Shown here piece after piece: positions 1 to 7,557 of a DNA stretch of 42,975 nucleotides. Source of the DNA: an uncultured Oscillospiraceae bacterium (GTDB taxonomy: Bacteria > Bacillota > Clostridia > Oscillospirales > Ruminococcaceae); the NCBI GenBank assembly GCA_934486875.1, contig CAKSPU010000018.1, forward strand, positions 1-42,975, given 5' to 3'. The notes under the pieces are model-generated. The model was given only the letters and a program-made list of their open reading frames with translations, searched no databases and was not told where the DNA came from. Each line of letters starts with the position of its first letter. The stretch's first letter is position 1. A program made the position numbers and the translations under genes.

Positions 1-38
1 TCCGGTGGAACGTTTTGGACAAAGCAACTCCCCCAAGC

Positions 39-60
39 TTTTTGTACAGTTTGTACAAAA
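39..60. repeat. Possible fragment of a palindromic element
   Basis: An 8-base perfect inverted repeat, TTTTGTAC-agttt-GTACAAAA, lies here. Its left half matches the inner arm (TTTTTTGTACAGTTT) of the palindromic elements at 5600 and 25532. No terminal TTATAC-type end is visible beside it, so it may be a decayed remnant or a chance hairpin. Confidence 0.3.
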
Positions 61-83
61 CCGATATCTTTTTCGACAGACTG

Positions 84-120
84 ATGCGCCTGCTGTGAAA
101 ACGGCAGGCGCATATTTTTT
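84..120 (+). terminator. Rho-independent terminator
   Basis: A perfect 10-bp stem (ATGCGCCTGC at 84-93 with GCAGGCGCAT at 104-113) has a 10-base loop and is followed by ATATTTTTTAT. It would end a plus-strand gene lying to the left of the window. Confidence 0.75.
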
Positions 121-183
121 ATATTACCGTATAAAGAGGACAAAAGCGGCAAAAATATCAAAAGAAGCAAAAAGCTTCCAAGT

Positions 184-249
184 ATAATACTGTGACCGAT
201 AAAACTAATACTAAACACCATTATAATTATGGATCGGTTATTGGTATAA
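184..249. repeat. Palindromic element, short copy
   Basis: The left arm near 184-206 (ATACTG, GACCGATAAAACT) resembles the left arm of the copy at 25532. The right end, ATCGGTTATTGGTATAA (233-249), matches the right end of the copy at 5600. The arms are inverted relative to each other and enclose about 30 A+T-rich bases. It sits immediately upstream of the SpoIIQ-like gene, so its TTGGTATAAA may contribute to that gene's promoter. Left-arm identity is partial. Confidence 0.5.
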
Positions 250-268
250 AACGAAAGGATATGGTAAT

Positions 269-1027
269 ATGAAAAAGTTTTTCAACGGCAGGCTTTCGGG
301 CAAAAGCACAGCGGCGATAATCTGTTTCTGCCTTGCGGCAGTGGCGGCGCTTGGCATTTTTTCCTACAACAAGGCATCTGAAGAGCTGGCAGGCAGTCTT
401 ACGGGTGTAAAGGACAGTACATCACAGACAGGTACCGAAGCCGTGACGGAAGCGGCGGAGGAAGCGGGCGTATCGGCGGATAATGTGCCTATGGAGCCCT
501 CAGAGCCTGCGGAAGCACCCGAGGAGACCTTAAGGCTTGAGCAGGACGCTTTCGGAGCAGGGGACGGCGGCGAATCACCCGAGGCACAGCCCGTTTCCGA
601 GTCCTTTACGGGAGCGGCTGTAAGACCCGTCAGCGGCGATGTACTGTCTGATTTCTCAGACGGTGAGCTTGTGAAGTCCAGGACCCTCAGCGTCTGGAAG
701 ACCCACGACGGCATTGACATTGCGGCGGAAACGGGCTCGGCGGTCAAATCCGCAGCATCGGGCACTGTGGTTTCCGTTACCGATGACGCTCTTATGGGCG
801 TGACCGTTGTTATCGACCACGGCAGCGGATACGAGGGATATTACTGCAATCTTGCCTATGATGTTCCCGTTTCCGAGGGTGACAGCGTGAATGCGGGCAG
901 CGTTATCGGTGAGGTAGGCTCCACTGCCGAAGCGGAGATATCCGAAGAGCCTCATCTCCATTTCGGGCTCAAAAAGAACGGCAGCTGGACAGACCCTGCG
1001 GATATGCTTTCCGGCGAGGGGTCATAA
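269..1027 (+). CDS. SpoIIQ-like M23 (LytM) metallopeptidase, membrane anchored
   Basis: This 252-residue protein has one N-terminal membrane anchor (about residues 13-33), a low-complexity acidic Ala/Glu/Pro linker (40-110) and a C-terminal LytM/M23 domain (about 118-248). The complete zinc site is visible: H146 and D150 in the HxxxD motif (HDGID), and H229 and H231 in HLH. The preceding stretch (PVSGDVL, DGELVKSRTLSVWKTH) resembles SpoIIQ, the forespore protein that binds SpoIIIAH across the engulfing membranes. In Bacillus SpoIIQ the zinc site is degenerate, whereas clostridial forms keep it. Here it is intact, so endopeptidase activity on peptidoglycan is plausible. The start has an upstream GAAAGGA. 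A terminator follows. None of the other genes nearby is a sporulation gene, so a general cell-wall hydrolase is the alternative. Confidence 0.8.
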   Translation: MKKFFNGRLSGKSTAAIICFCLAAVAALGIFSYNKASEELAGSLTGVKDSTSQTGTEAVTEAAEEAGVSADNVPMEPSEPAEAPEETLRLEQDAFGAGDGGESPEAQPVSESFTGAAVRPVSGDVLSDFSDGELVKSRTLSVWKTHDGIDIAAETGSAVKSAASGTVVSVTDDALMGVTVVIDHGSGYEGYYCNLAYDVPVSEGDSVNAGSVIGEVGSTAEAEISEEPHLHFGLKKNGSWTDPADMLSGEGS

Positions 1028-1053
1028 TTAAAAATCCATTGTAAATCAGTCTG

Positions 1054-1086
1054 ACGGCTTCTCACTCGGGGAAGCCGTTATTTTTT
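1054..1086 (+). terminator. Rho-independent terminator of the M23 gene
   Basis: An 8-bp stem ACGGCTTC (1054-1061) / GAAGCCGT (1071-1078) is followed by TATTTTTTT. The stem overlaps the last codons of the convergent CYTH gene. Confidence 0.75.
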
Positions 1087-1556
1087 GCAAGAGCGGCATT
1101 TGAATACCGCTTGTCGCCCGTGACCTCCTTTATTATCTCGGCGCAGGGCGGGAAAAATATCTCCTGGGCTTCATCGGCAAGCTCCAGCTCCATCGACGCA
1201 AGCTCATCTGAAAACGGGTAGCTGTCTATCTCAAAGCGCTGCCCCGAAAATTCAAGGATATGCCTTGTCTTTATAATAGGCACAAGGGACATATCCGCTT
1301 CCGAACGGAGCTTTTCGTATTCCTCACAGGTGATCTCCCGCTCGTTTTCCTCTCGTGTCACAGCGGATAAAAAGCGTTTTTCGGTGTAATAATATTTAGT
1401 TTCCCCCTCTGCTGTCATACTGCGGATTCGCCTTTGAACAGAGGGGTCTGTCTTTATCAGATAAATCTGCTCAATGTCCGTTTTTTTTGAGCAGGCGGCG
1501 AAAAGCCCGGGGGTCTGACGGATAAGAAATTTGCGCTCTATTTCAAGTGGTATCAT
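1062..1556 (-). CDS. CYTH-domain triphosphate tunnel phosphohydrolase
   Basis: This 164-residue protein begins with the CYTH signature ExExK (E5, E7, K9 in EIERKF). Charged residues recur on alternating positions along predicted strands (RRIRS, KYYYTEKR, EREIT, RFEIDSYP, MELEL), as expected for the eight-stranded tunnel that binds triphosphates with divalent metal. Family members include class IV adenylate cyclases, thiamine triphosphatases and bacterial short-chain inorganic triphosphatases. Nothing here decides which substrate is used, although tripolyphosphatase is the commonest activity in small bacterial members. It is a single gene whose promoter region lies back to back with that of ktrB. 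The AAAGGAAG upstream of ATG supports the start. Confidence 0.8.
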   Translation of the reverse strand: MIPLEIERKFLIRQTPGLFAACSKKTDIEQIYLIKTDPSVQRRIRSMTAEGETKYYYTEKRFLSAVTREENEREITCEEYEKLRSEADMSLVPIIKTRHILEFSGQRFEIDSYPFSDELASMELELADEAQEIFFPPCAEIIKEVTGDKRYSNAALAKNNGFPE

Positions 1557-1633
1557 AATTTTATCTTCCTTTCAAATGAACTGATAATGCTATTATTATA
1601 CATTAAATATGCATTAAAACTGTGAATTTATAA

Positions 1634-1662
1634 TTGACAAAAAATATACCTTGTGATAAAAT
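1634..1662 (+). promoter_or_regulatory. Sigma-A promoter of the ktrBA operon
   Basis: TTGACA (1634-1639), a 17-base spacer, then TAAAAT (1657-1662), 36 bases upstream of the ktrB start. A TATAAT on the minus strand (1595-1600) probably serves the divergent CYTH gene. I see no riboswitch-sized structured leader between promoter and gene. Confidence 0.7.
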
Positions 1663-1697
1663 AAACATATATATTTCTGATTGAAAAGGATATTCCT

Positions 1698-3068
1698 ATG
1701 AATAAGCTTTCGGACATAGACAAAGTTAAAAAGTTTCGTATCAATAAGCTTTCCTCGGCGCAGATAATAGCCTTCGGATATATGGTCATAATCCTTGCGG
1801 GAACGCTTCTGCTGATGCTGCCGATAGCATCAAAGGGTGCATCACCAAAATTTCTCGACGCAATGTTCACGGCGACCTCAGCCACCTGCGTAACGGGGCT
1901 TGTGGTGTTCGATACATATACTCAGTGGTCGGTTTTCGGACAGGCAGTCCTGCTGCTGCTCATTCAGATAGGCGGACTGGGCTTTATGACGGTGATATCC
2001 CTTGCGGCTATGGCGACAGGCAGAAAAATAGGGCTCAAAGAGCGCAGCGTGCTCCAGGACAGCGTAAACGGATTGCAGCTTGCGGGAATAGTCCGAATGG
2101 CACGGAAAATTTCTTTCGGAACGTTCTTTTTCGAGGGCGTGGGAGCAGCGATACTCGCTGTACGGTTTATCCCGAAAATGGGGCTTTGGGAGGGCATCGG
2201 GAACTCGGTGTTCTTCGCAATATCATCATTCTGCAATGCGGGCTTTGACCTTAACGGAAAATACGGGGCATATTCGTCCCTCACGGAATTTGCCTCCGAC
2301 CCCCTTGTGTGCATAACCGCCTGTATGCTTGTCCTTATCGGCGGCATCGGCTTTTCCGTCTGGGACGACATCGGCAGAAATAAGCTCAGCTTTTCAAAAT
2401 ACAGGCTTCACAGCAAAATCGCCCTTGTTTTCACAGGAGTGCTCACTCTCGTTACAGTTATCCTTTTTATGATATTCGAGCAAGGCTATACCAATGTGGG
2501 AGCAGACTTCGGGCAGAGCCTTTTAAATGCATTCGTTGACTCCGTTGCACCGAGAACTGCGGGCTTTAATTCCGTTGATACGGCGGCTCTCAGCCCTGCA
2601 TCATCGGTGCTCACAATGATCTGTATGTTCATCGGCGGCAGCCCCGGCTCCACCGCAGGCGGCGTTAAGACCGTCACTGTTGCGGTGCTTATCCTCTCGG
2701 CTGTGGCGGGAATGAAAAACAGCGATGATGTGGAGATATTCGGCAGGCGGCTTGAAGAGGATCTGCCCCTTAAGGCTCTTACAGTCGTATCTGTGAACCT
2801 TTTCCTTGCGTTCACGGGCATTCTCTGTATATGTGCATTCCAGCCCGATTTTTCCGTCAAGGACATTGTTTTCGAGTGCTTCTCGGCAATAAACACTGTG
2901 GGAATGACCACGGGCATAACAAGAGAGCTTTCACAGGCTTCAAGGATAGTGATAATCCTTATGATGTACTGCGGAAGAGTGGGAAGCGTTTCCTTTGTGC
3001 TTATTTTTACAAGGCTGAAAAAATATACGGGGGTCCGCAATCCTGTTGAACAGGTGAACGTGGGCTGA
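1698..3068 (+). CDS. ktrB: KtrB/TrkH-family K+ channel subunit
   Basis: This is a 456-residue integral membrane protein with four M1-P-M2 repeats. Each pore loop carries its selectivity-filter glycine: TCVTGL (G67), CNAGFD (G182), PRTAGF (G289) and NTVGMT (G402). The glycine-rich gating loop GGSPGSTAGG in the third repeat (313-322) and GRVGS near the end (426-430) are typical of KtrB. The protein takes up K+, often coupled to Na+, as a dimer sitting on a ring of KtrA. The ktrA gene follows 16 bases later, which fits a two-gene transporter. The start follows AAAAGGATATTCCT at good spacing. Length and all key motifs are normal for the family. Confidence 0.93.
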   Translation: MNKLSDIDKVKKFRINKLSSAQIIAFGYMVIILAGTLLLMLPIASKGASPKFLDAMFTATSATCVTGLVVFDTYTQWSVFGQAVLLLLIQIGGLGFMTVISLAAMATGRKIGLKERSVLQDSVNGLQLAGIVRMARKISFGTFFFEGVGAAILAVRFIPKMGLWEGIGNSVFFAISSFCNAGFDLNGKYGAYSSLTEFASDPLVCITACMLVLIGGIGFSVWDDIGRNKLSFSKYRLHSKIALVFTGVLTLVTVILFMIFEQGYTNVGADFGQSLLNAFVDSVAPRTAGFNSVDTAALSPASSVLTMICMFIGGSPGSTAGGVKTVTVAVLILSAVAGMKNSDDVEIFGRRLEEDLPLKALTVVSVNLFLAFTGILCICAFQPDFSVKDIVFECFSAINTVGMTTGITRELSQASRIVIILMMYCGRVGSVSFVLIFTRLKKYTGVRNPVEQVNVG

Positions 3069-3084
3069 TGAAAGGTGATATGAT

Positions 3085-3738
3085 ATGAAGCGTTCCGTAC
3101 TGATAATAGGTTTGGGAAGATTCGGAAAAACCCTTGCGGACAAATTTGACAAGCTGGGCAATGATGTAATGGTTGTGGACAACGATGAGGACAATATCCG
3201 TGAGTTTATGAACCGCCAGATAAAAGTGAAAATTGCGGACTGCACCAAAAGGGAAGCTCTGGACAGTCTGGGTGTGAAAAATTTCGACATATGCTTTGTG
3301 TGCATCGGCAGCAATTTTCAGGCAAGTCTTGAGATAACCGACCAGCTCAAGGAGCTTGGGGCAAAAAAAGTCGTCAGCAAGGCAAGCACAGCTATCCACG
3401 CAAAATTCCTTGCCAAGAACGGCGCAGATGATGTGGTCTATCCCGAAAGGGACAGAGCCGAAAAGCTGGCTCTCCAGTATTCCTCAAATCTTTTCGAGTA
3501 CACCGAGATTTCCAAGGACACGGGAACCTGCGAGATGCCCATACTCAATGAATGGAAAAATCACAGCATCAGCAAGCTGAATATCCGAAATAAATATCAG
3601 ATAATCATTCTTGCAATAAAGAAAGATGATAATGTTCTGCCGCTGCCCAATGCCGAATACGTTTTTGAAGAGGACGACCACGTTCTGGTCCTGGGCAAGC
3701 AGACTGACATTGAAAAGATATCCAAACGAATAAAGTAA
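3085..3738 (+). CDS. ktrA: KtrA/TrkA regulatory subunit of K+ uptake
   Basis: This 217-residue cytosolic protein has an RCK_N (TrkA-N) Rossmann domain with the nucleotide loop G9-x-G11-x-x-G14 (GLGRFG) and an acidic residue ending the second strand (D32). It is followed by an RCK_C (TrkA-C) domain, about residues 135-217. In this family the ring of RCK_N domains binds ATP/ADP and gates KtrB, and RCK_C may bind c-di-AMP. Which ligand is used here cannot be read from sequence. It is the second gene of the ktrB-ktrA-antiporter operon, with AAAGGTGAT upstream of its start. Confidence 0.92.
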   Translation: MKRSVLIIGLGRFGKTLADKFDKLGNDVMVVDNDEDNIREFMNRQIKVKIADCTKREALDSLGVKNFDICFVCIGSNFQASLEITDQLKELGAKKVVSKASTAIHAKFLAKNGADDVVYPERDRAEKLALQYSSNLFEYTEISKDTGTCEMPILNEWKNHSISKLNIRNKYQIIILAIKKDDNVLPLPNAEYVFEEDDHVLVLGKQTDIEKISKRIK

Positions 3739-3747
3739 GGAGAGCTT

Positions 3748-4767
3748 ATGAAAATAATCATCTATATCATACTTCTTGCCCTTGCTGTGGTAACAAGCTA
3801 TGTTTTTCCCCTGCCCCAGATGATGATACTTAGCATAGTAATGCTCATAGCGGGCTTTTATATGCTCATAAGCGGCGCTGATTATTTTGTTGAGGGCAGC
3901 AGCTCTCTTGCACGGAAGCTGAAAATTCCCTCCCTCATCGTCGGGCTTACCATTGTGGCTATGGGAACAAGCGCTCCTGAGCTTGCGGTCAGCGTGTCGG
4001 CGGCAGTGAGCGGCTCAAATTCCATTGCCATAAGCAATGTTATCGGCTCAAATATTTTCAATCTCCTTGTTGTCCTCGGCGTTTGCTCCGCCATTAAGCC
4101 CATTGCCACGAATGACAGCGTTGCAAAGAGGGATTATCCCATTTCCATTGCGGCAGGCGTGCTTTTTGTCATATTTATCCTTGACGGCGTTATGAGCAGG
4201 CTTGAAGCGGCTGTGCTGCTCGCAGGGCTCATTGTATATATGATAGTTTCCGTAAGGCTTGCCAAAAAGGAAGCGGGAGACAGCGGAAATGATACAGCAC
4301 CTGAGAGCAGCTTTTCAGCCGTAAAATGCGCCCTGGGAATGACAGGCGGCATTGCGGGAATAATCCTGGGCGGAAATCTTGTGGTGGATAATGCTCAGTC
4401 TGTTGCCGTTGCGGCAGGTATGAGCGAGACCCTTGCAGGACTTACTATCTGCGCCGTGGGAACAAGTCTTCCCGAGCTTGTGACCTCCGTAACAGCCGCA
4501 AAAAAAGGCGAAAACGATATGGCTGTGGGAAATGTTATCGGTTCAAATATTTTCAACTCTCTCGGCATACTCGGCATTTCGGGCATCATAACCCCTATGG
4601 CTGCGGAGAGCTCTGCGGTCATTGACGGGATTATCCTTGCGGTGCTCAGCGCCGTGGCATATGTGTGGTATCTCACCGACAAAAAGATGTCACGGGGGGA
4701 GGGTGTTACCCTTATCCTTGTCTATGCCGCATATATGGCGTATATTATTGCAAGAAATTACATCTGA
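3748..4767 (+). CDS. CaCA-family Ca2+(Na+)/cation antiporter, YrbG type
   Basis: This is a 339-residue membrane protein built from two inverted alpha-repeats. Each has the cation-binding signature: GTSAPE (73-78) with NVIGSNIF, and GTSLPE (238-243) with NVIGSNIF again. The near-identical repeats and the hydrophobic segments around them give the ten-helix pattern of the Ca2+/cation antiporter superfamily. Bacterial YrbG-like members exchange Ca2+ for Na+ or H+, some with K+. It starts 9 bases after ktrA with AAGGAG upstream, so it is co-transcribed with K+ uptake. The operon probably balances monovalent and divalent cations together. The ion specificity is inferred. Confidence 0.88.
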   Translation: MKIIIYIILLALAVVTSYVFPLPQMMILSIVMLIAGFYMLISGADYFVEGSSSLARKLKIPSLIVGLTIVAMGTSAPELAVSVSAAVSGSNSIAISNVIGSNIFNLLVVLGVCSAIKPIATNDSVAKRDYPISIAAGVLFVIFILDGVMSRLEAAVLLAGLIVYMIVSVRLAKKEAGDSGNDTAPESSFSAVKCALGMTGGIAGIILGGNLVVDNAQSVAVAAGMSETLAGLTICAVGTSLPELVTSVTAAKKGENDMAVGNVIGSNIFNSLGILGISGIITPMAAESSAVIDGIILAVLSAVAYVWYLTDKKMSRGEGVTLILVYAAYMAYIIARNYI

Positions 4768-4836
4768 ATGAAAAATTTCCCTGTGTACGGTTGTTTATTA
4801 TATATAAGACTTTGTAACGGAAAGGGAGTAATATAA

Positions 4837-5610
4837 ATGAAAAAAATTCTCATCGCAGCCGCAGCGCTGATAATATGCACGGCAATGTCGGCAGCAGTCA
4901 GCGCAGATGTTTTGATCGAGCCTGTTGACAGCTTTTACACTTCCCATTTAAACGAGATAGAAACAAACAGCGGAAGAAATTCCAGAAAATTTGAACTTAC
5001 CGCCGAAACAAAGGTGTATAATGACCCGGGCGGCAAGGTCGTGGGAAAGCTTTCCGCAGGCATCTCGCCCTACATTTCGTTTTACTATACCGACAAGAGC
5101 GGCATTAAATGGGGCGGATATTATGATTATTCGGGCGATGACGAGCTTCTGTGGATATCCCTTGACGGGCTTGATGTGGTTTATGACAATTACTCCTTTG
5201 AGGAAGAGCACAAGGACGAAATAATAAACGGCAAGGCTGATGAATATGCTTCCTACAGAACGGACAAGACCATATATCTGTGGGATTATCCGGGCAGTAC
5301 CGAAAGCCTTTCTATGGAGAGCCACCCCGATGATTTTGTGACCTATGTGAGCAGGATATATACTGACACAACAGGGGGCAAATGGGGATATATCGGCTAT
5401 ATGTGGGGCTGCGAGGGCTGGATATACCTTGATGATCCCATCGACCCCGCACCCTTCGGCGAAGATGTTTCCGCAGGGGCAATGACGGCGGAAAGCGTTT
5501 ACGAGGAAACGGACAGCGGAAATTCCTATGCTCTGCCTGCCGTGCTTGCAGCGGGTGCGGCAGCTGTGTCCGCCGCAATGGTTTTCGGTATGAAGAAGAA
5601 AAGAAACTGA
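4837..5610 (+). CDS. Secreted, C-terminally membrane-anchored protein with SH3-like repeats
   Basis: This 257-residue protein has a cleavable signal peptide (about 1-23, ending SAVSA), an extracellular part of roughly 200 residues and a C-terminal transmembrane helix with a KKKR stop-transfer tail (about 232-257). Two parallel segments (about 46-110 and 132-200) each carry a strand pattern ending in KWGGYYDY / KWGYIGYMWG and then a W-containing strand. This looks like a pair of bacterial SH3-like modules, which usually bind cell wall. The anchor lacks LPxTG, so it is held by the helix and not by sortase. I cannot name the family. GAAAGGGAG precedes the ATG. Its stop codon lies at the edge of the palindromic element that follows. 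Confidence 0.75.
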   Translation: MKKILIAAAALIICTAMSAAVSADVLIEPVDSFYTSHLNEIETNSGRNSRKFELTAETKVYNDPGGKVVGKLSAGISPYISFYYTDKSGIKWGGYYDYSGDDELLWISLDGLDVVYDNYSFEEEHKDEIINGKADEYASYRTDKTIYLWDYPGSTESLSMESHPDDFVTYVSRIYTDTTGGKWGYIGYMWGCEGWIYLDDPIDPAPFGEDVSAGAMTAESVYEETDSGNSYALPAVLAAGAAAVSAAMVFGMKKKRN

Positions 5611-5707
5611 TTGAGAACCGATTAAAAACTGTAAAAAATCAAGAATGATCCTGTGTATATGGATCATTCTTGATTTTTTTGTACAGTTTTATTGGTTATT
5701 GGTATAA
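5600..5707. repeat. Palindromic element, complete copy
   Basis: The left arm (GAGAACCGATTAAAAACTGTA, about 5612-5632) and right arm (GTACAGTTTTATTGGTTATTGGTATAA, ending 5707) are imperfect inverted repeats. They share AACC-AT-AAAACTGTA. They enclose a 19-bp perfect hairpin with A and T runs. The termini and inner arms match the copy at 25532 while the hairpin sequence differs. The left boundary overlaps the stop codon of the preceding gene (TGA at 5608-5610). Confidence 0.75.
5633..5680. terminator. Bidirectional terminator hairpin inside the element
   Basis: A 19-bp perfect stem (5633-5651 with 5661-5679) has a 9-base loop. The stem begins with an A run and ends with a T run, so the transcript from either strand ends in U residues. 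On the plus strand it would end the preceding membrane-anchored protein gene. Confidence 0.8.
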
Positions 5708-6027
5708 TAACCTGCGCTTTACCATTGCTTTCTCCCTCACTTCGGCTCCGTGCAGCCTGTTATTATCATTAATTCATAGTATATTTCTATGAACATAGCG
5801 TTAACTATTGCGATAAATTTAATAATTTCTGCATAAAATGCCTTGCTTTTGCGGAAAACGTTTCCTCTCGGTATGATGCAGTTATCATATCATAACATAC
5901 ACATTATAAATTCACCCGACTGTCACACTGTTATCCGACAATTTTCGGTGTTTTTTCACAATAGCGGGGTTAATAATATATCAAGTTTTAACAGTAAATG
6001 AGAATTTTCAGGTTTATAAAATAAATG
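5708..6027. other. A+T-rich intergenic stretch, no gene seen
   Basis: About 320 bases between the palindromic element and the antiporter promoter. There is no ORF with a ribosome-binding site. An inverted pair ATAATAAC / GTTATTAT flanks 5704-5767. I recognised no riboswitch or RNA motif. Confidence 0.5.
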
Positions 6028-6056
6028 TTGAATGTTCATAAATATTGTGCTATAAT
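6028..6056 (+). promoter_or_regulatory. Sigma-A promoter of the CPA2 antiporter
   Basis: TTGAAT (6028-6033), a 17-base spacer, then TATAAT (6051-6056), 50 bases upstream of the start codon. AGAAAGGACGA supplies the ribosome-binding site. Confidence 0.7.
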
Positions 6057-6106
6057 TCAGACTGAACTAAATAATATACCTATTTTATAAAGAAAGGACG
6101 ATTTTT

Positions 6107-7318
6107 ATGCAAGATTATTCGTACCTGCTTTCGATAGCGCTTATCCTCATCAGCACAAAGCTGCTGGGACTTTTTTCAAAGAAGATAAAGCTCCCTCAGG
6201 TCGTCGGAGCGCTTATTGCGGGCGTTATTATGGGTCCTGCCTGTCTCGGCTGGATACATAACACCGATATGCTCAGTTGCCTTTCCGAGATCGGTGTTAT
6301 CGTTCTGATGTTTGCCGCAGGACTGGAGACTGATATAAATGAGCTCAAGCGTACAGGAAAGGCATCTTTCCTTATTGCTCTCATAGGCGTTGTGGTTCCT
6401 ATGCTGGGCGGTGCGGCTGCCGCATATTTCTTCAACGATTCCACGGACGGAAACAAGATGCTCCAGAACATCTTCATCGGCATTATCCTTACAGCCACTT
6501 CCGTCAGTATCACCGTTGAGACCCTTAAGGAAATGGGCAAGCTTTCCACCCCTGCGGGCAATGCGATCCTCGGTGCGGCTATCATAGATGATATCCTCGG
6601 CATCATCGCTCTTACAATGGTCATCAGTATGGCTGACTCCTCCGTAAGCATCGGAATGGTTCTTCTTAAGATACTCGGCTTCTTTGTATTCACCTTCGTT
6701 GCCGCTGTGGGCTACCACTACGCATTCAAGAAGTGGACCGACAACAACCCCGTAAAGCTCAGAAGATACGTTGTTATCAGCTTTGCATTCTGCCTTGTCC
6801 TTGCATACTGCGCTGAGGAATTTTTCGGCGTTGCGGATATCACAGGTGCATTCTTCGCAGGTCTTGCGATATCGGGAACGAATAAGGCGGATTACGTTAC
6901 CAAGCGTTTCGACACACTTTCCTATCTGCTCCTTTCACCTATCTTCTTCGCAAGCATCGGTCTTAAGGTAGTTCTCCCCAAGATGAACCTTGAAATAGTC
7001 CTCTTTACCGTCATCATCTGCCTTGTGGCTATTATTACAAAGGTCATCGGCTGCGGTCTCGGTGCAAAGATATGCAAGTATTCAAATAAGGAATCTCTCC
7101 AGATCGGCGTGGGTATGATATCCCGTGGAGAGGTCGCCCTCATCGTTGCCAACAAGGGCGAGGCTGTGGGACTTATGAGCGACAAGTTCTTCGCTCCCAT
7201 CGTTATAATGGTCGTGCTCACAACTATCATAACCCCTGTGCTGCTAAAGGTTGTGTTCAAGGATAAAAATGATGCGGATAAGCTCGAAGAAAAAGAGCCT
7301 GTAGCCGCTGCCAAGTAA
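6107..7318 (+). CDS. CPA2-family Na+(K+)/H+ antiporter
   Basis: This is a 403-residue membrane protein with about 12 hydrophobic segments and only the Na_H_exchanger domain. The C-terminal TrkA-N domain of Kef proteins is absent. The ion-binding helix reads GAAIIDDILGI with paired aspartates D161-D162, the pattern of electrogenic NapA/NhaA-type exchangers, whereas Kef-type proteins have Gln-Asp. The unwound fourth-helix segment TATSVSITVETL (129-140) is also typical. It probably expels Na+ in exchange for protons and so complements the K+ and Ca2+ transporters upstream. It is a single gene with its own promoter and terminator. Confidence 0.88.
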   Translation: MQDYSYLLSIALILISTKLLGLFSKKIKLPQVVGALIAGVIMGPACLGWIHNTDMLSCLSEIGVIVLMFAAGLETDINELKRTGKASFLIALIGVVVPMLGGAAAAYFFNDSTDGNKMLQNIFIGIILTATSVSITVETLKEMGKLSTPAGNAILGAAIIDDILGIIALTMVISMADSSVSIGMVLLKILGFFVFTFVAAVGYHYAFKKWTDNNPVKLRRYVVISFAFCLVLAYCAEEFFGVADITGAFFAGLAISGTNKADYVTKRFDTLSYLLLSPIFFASIGLKVVLPKMNLEIVLFTVIICLVAIITKVIGCGLGAKICKYSNKESLQIGVGMISRGEVALIVANKGEAVGLMSDKFFAPIVIMVVLTTIITPVLLKVVFKDKNDADKLEEKEPVAAAK

Positions 7319-7331
7319 TAATTACAATATT

Positions 7332-7368
7332 TCTGCTGTGCGAAAAGATCGTGCAGCAGATTTTTTTT
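7332..7368 (+). terminator. Rho-independent terminator of the antiporter
   Basis: Stem TCTGCTG (7332-7338) / CAGCAGA (7354-7360) followed by eight T residues. Confidence 0.75.
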
Positions 7369-7410
7369 ATATGCATAAAACGGCTTTGCTGCGTCACTTG
7401 CGAATGCTTT

Positions 7411-7437
7411 TTAGCACTCTCTGTGTTAATTTGCTAA
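7411..7437. promoter_or_regulatory. Degenerate second CIRCE operator
   Basis: A perfect left half TTAGCACTC (7411-7419), exactly nine spacer bases, then ATTTGCTAA (7429-7437), which matches six of nine positions of GAGTGCTAA. It lies 19 bases upstream of the -35 box. It is either an auxiliary HrcA site or a decaying duplicate. Confidence 0.5.
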
Positions 7438-7455
7438 TTTTTTTTCAAAAACCCC

Positions 7456-7483
7456 TTGACAAGTCGGAAAAATGGTGTATAAT
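7456..7483 (+). promoter_or_regulatory. Sigma-A promoter of the hrcA operon
   Basis: TTGACA (7456-7461), a 16-base spacer, then TATAAT (7478-7483). It lies just upstream of the CIRCE, so bound HrcA would cover the transcription start. Confidence 0.85.
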
Positions 7484-7487
7484 ATAA

Positions 7488-7514
7488 TTAGCACTCAGGA
7501 AAGAGGAGTGCTAA
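7488..7514. promoter_or_regulatory. CIRCE operator (HrcA binding site)
   Basis: A perfect match to the CIRCE consensus: TTAGCACTC, nine bases, GAGTGCTAA. HrcA, encoded by the next gene, binds it and represses the heat-shock operon until chaperone load inactivates it. Confidence 0.97.
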
Positions 7515-7557
7515 CAGACAAAAATATCAAGTGCTAAAGGAAGAGGGTGATGAGCCT

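Noticed and set aside
5..187. Open frame of 60 codons at the left edge
   Set aside because: It runs through a terminator hairpin and repeat-like A+T-rich sequence, has no ribosome-binding site and shows no domain character.
5708..6106. Possible riboswitch (for example for c-di-AMP or Na+) upstream of the antiporter
   Set aside because: No conserved motif or convincing long stem was found, and the promoter lies only 50 bases before the start, leaving no room for one.
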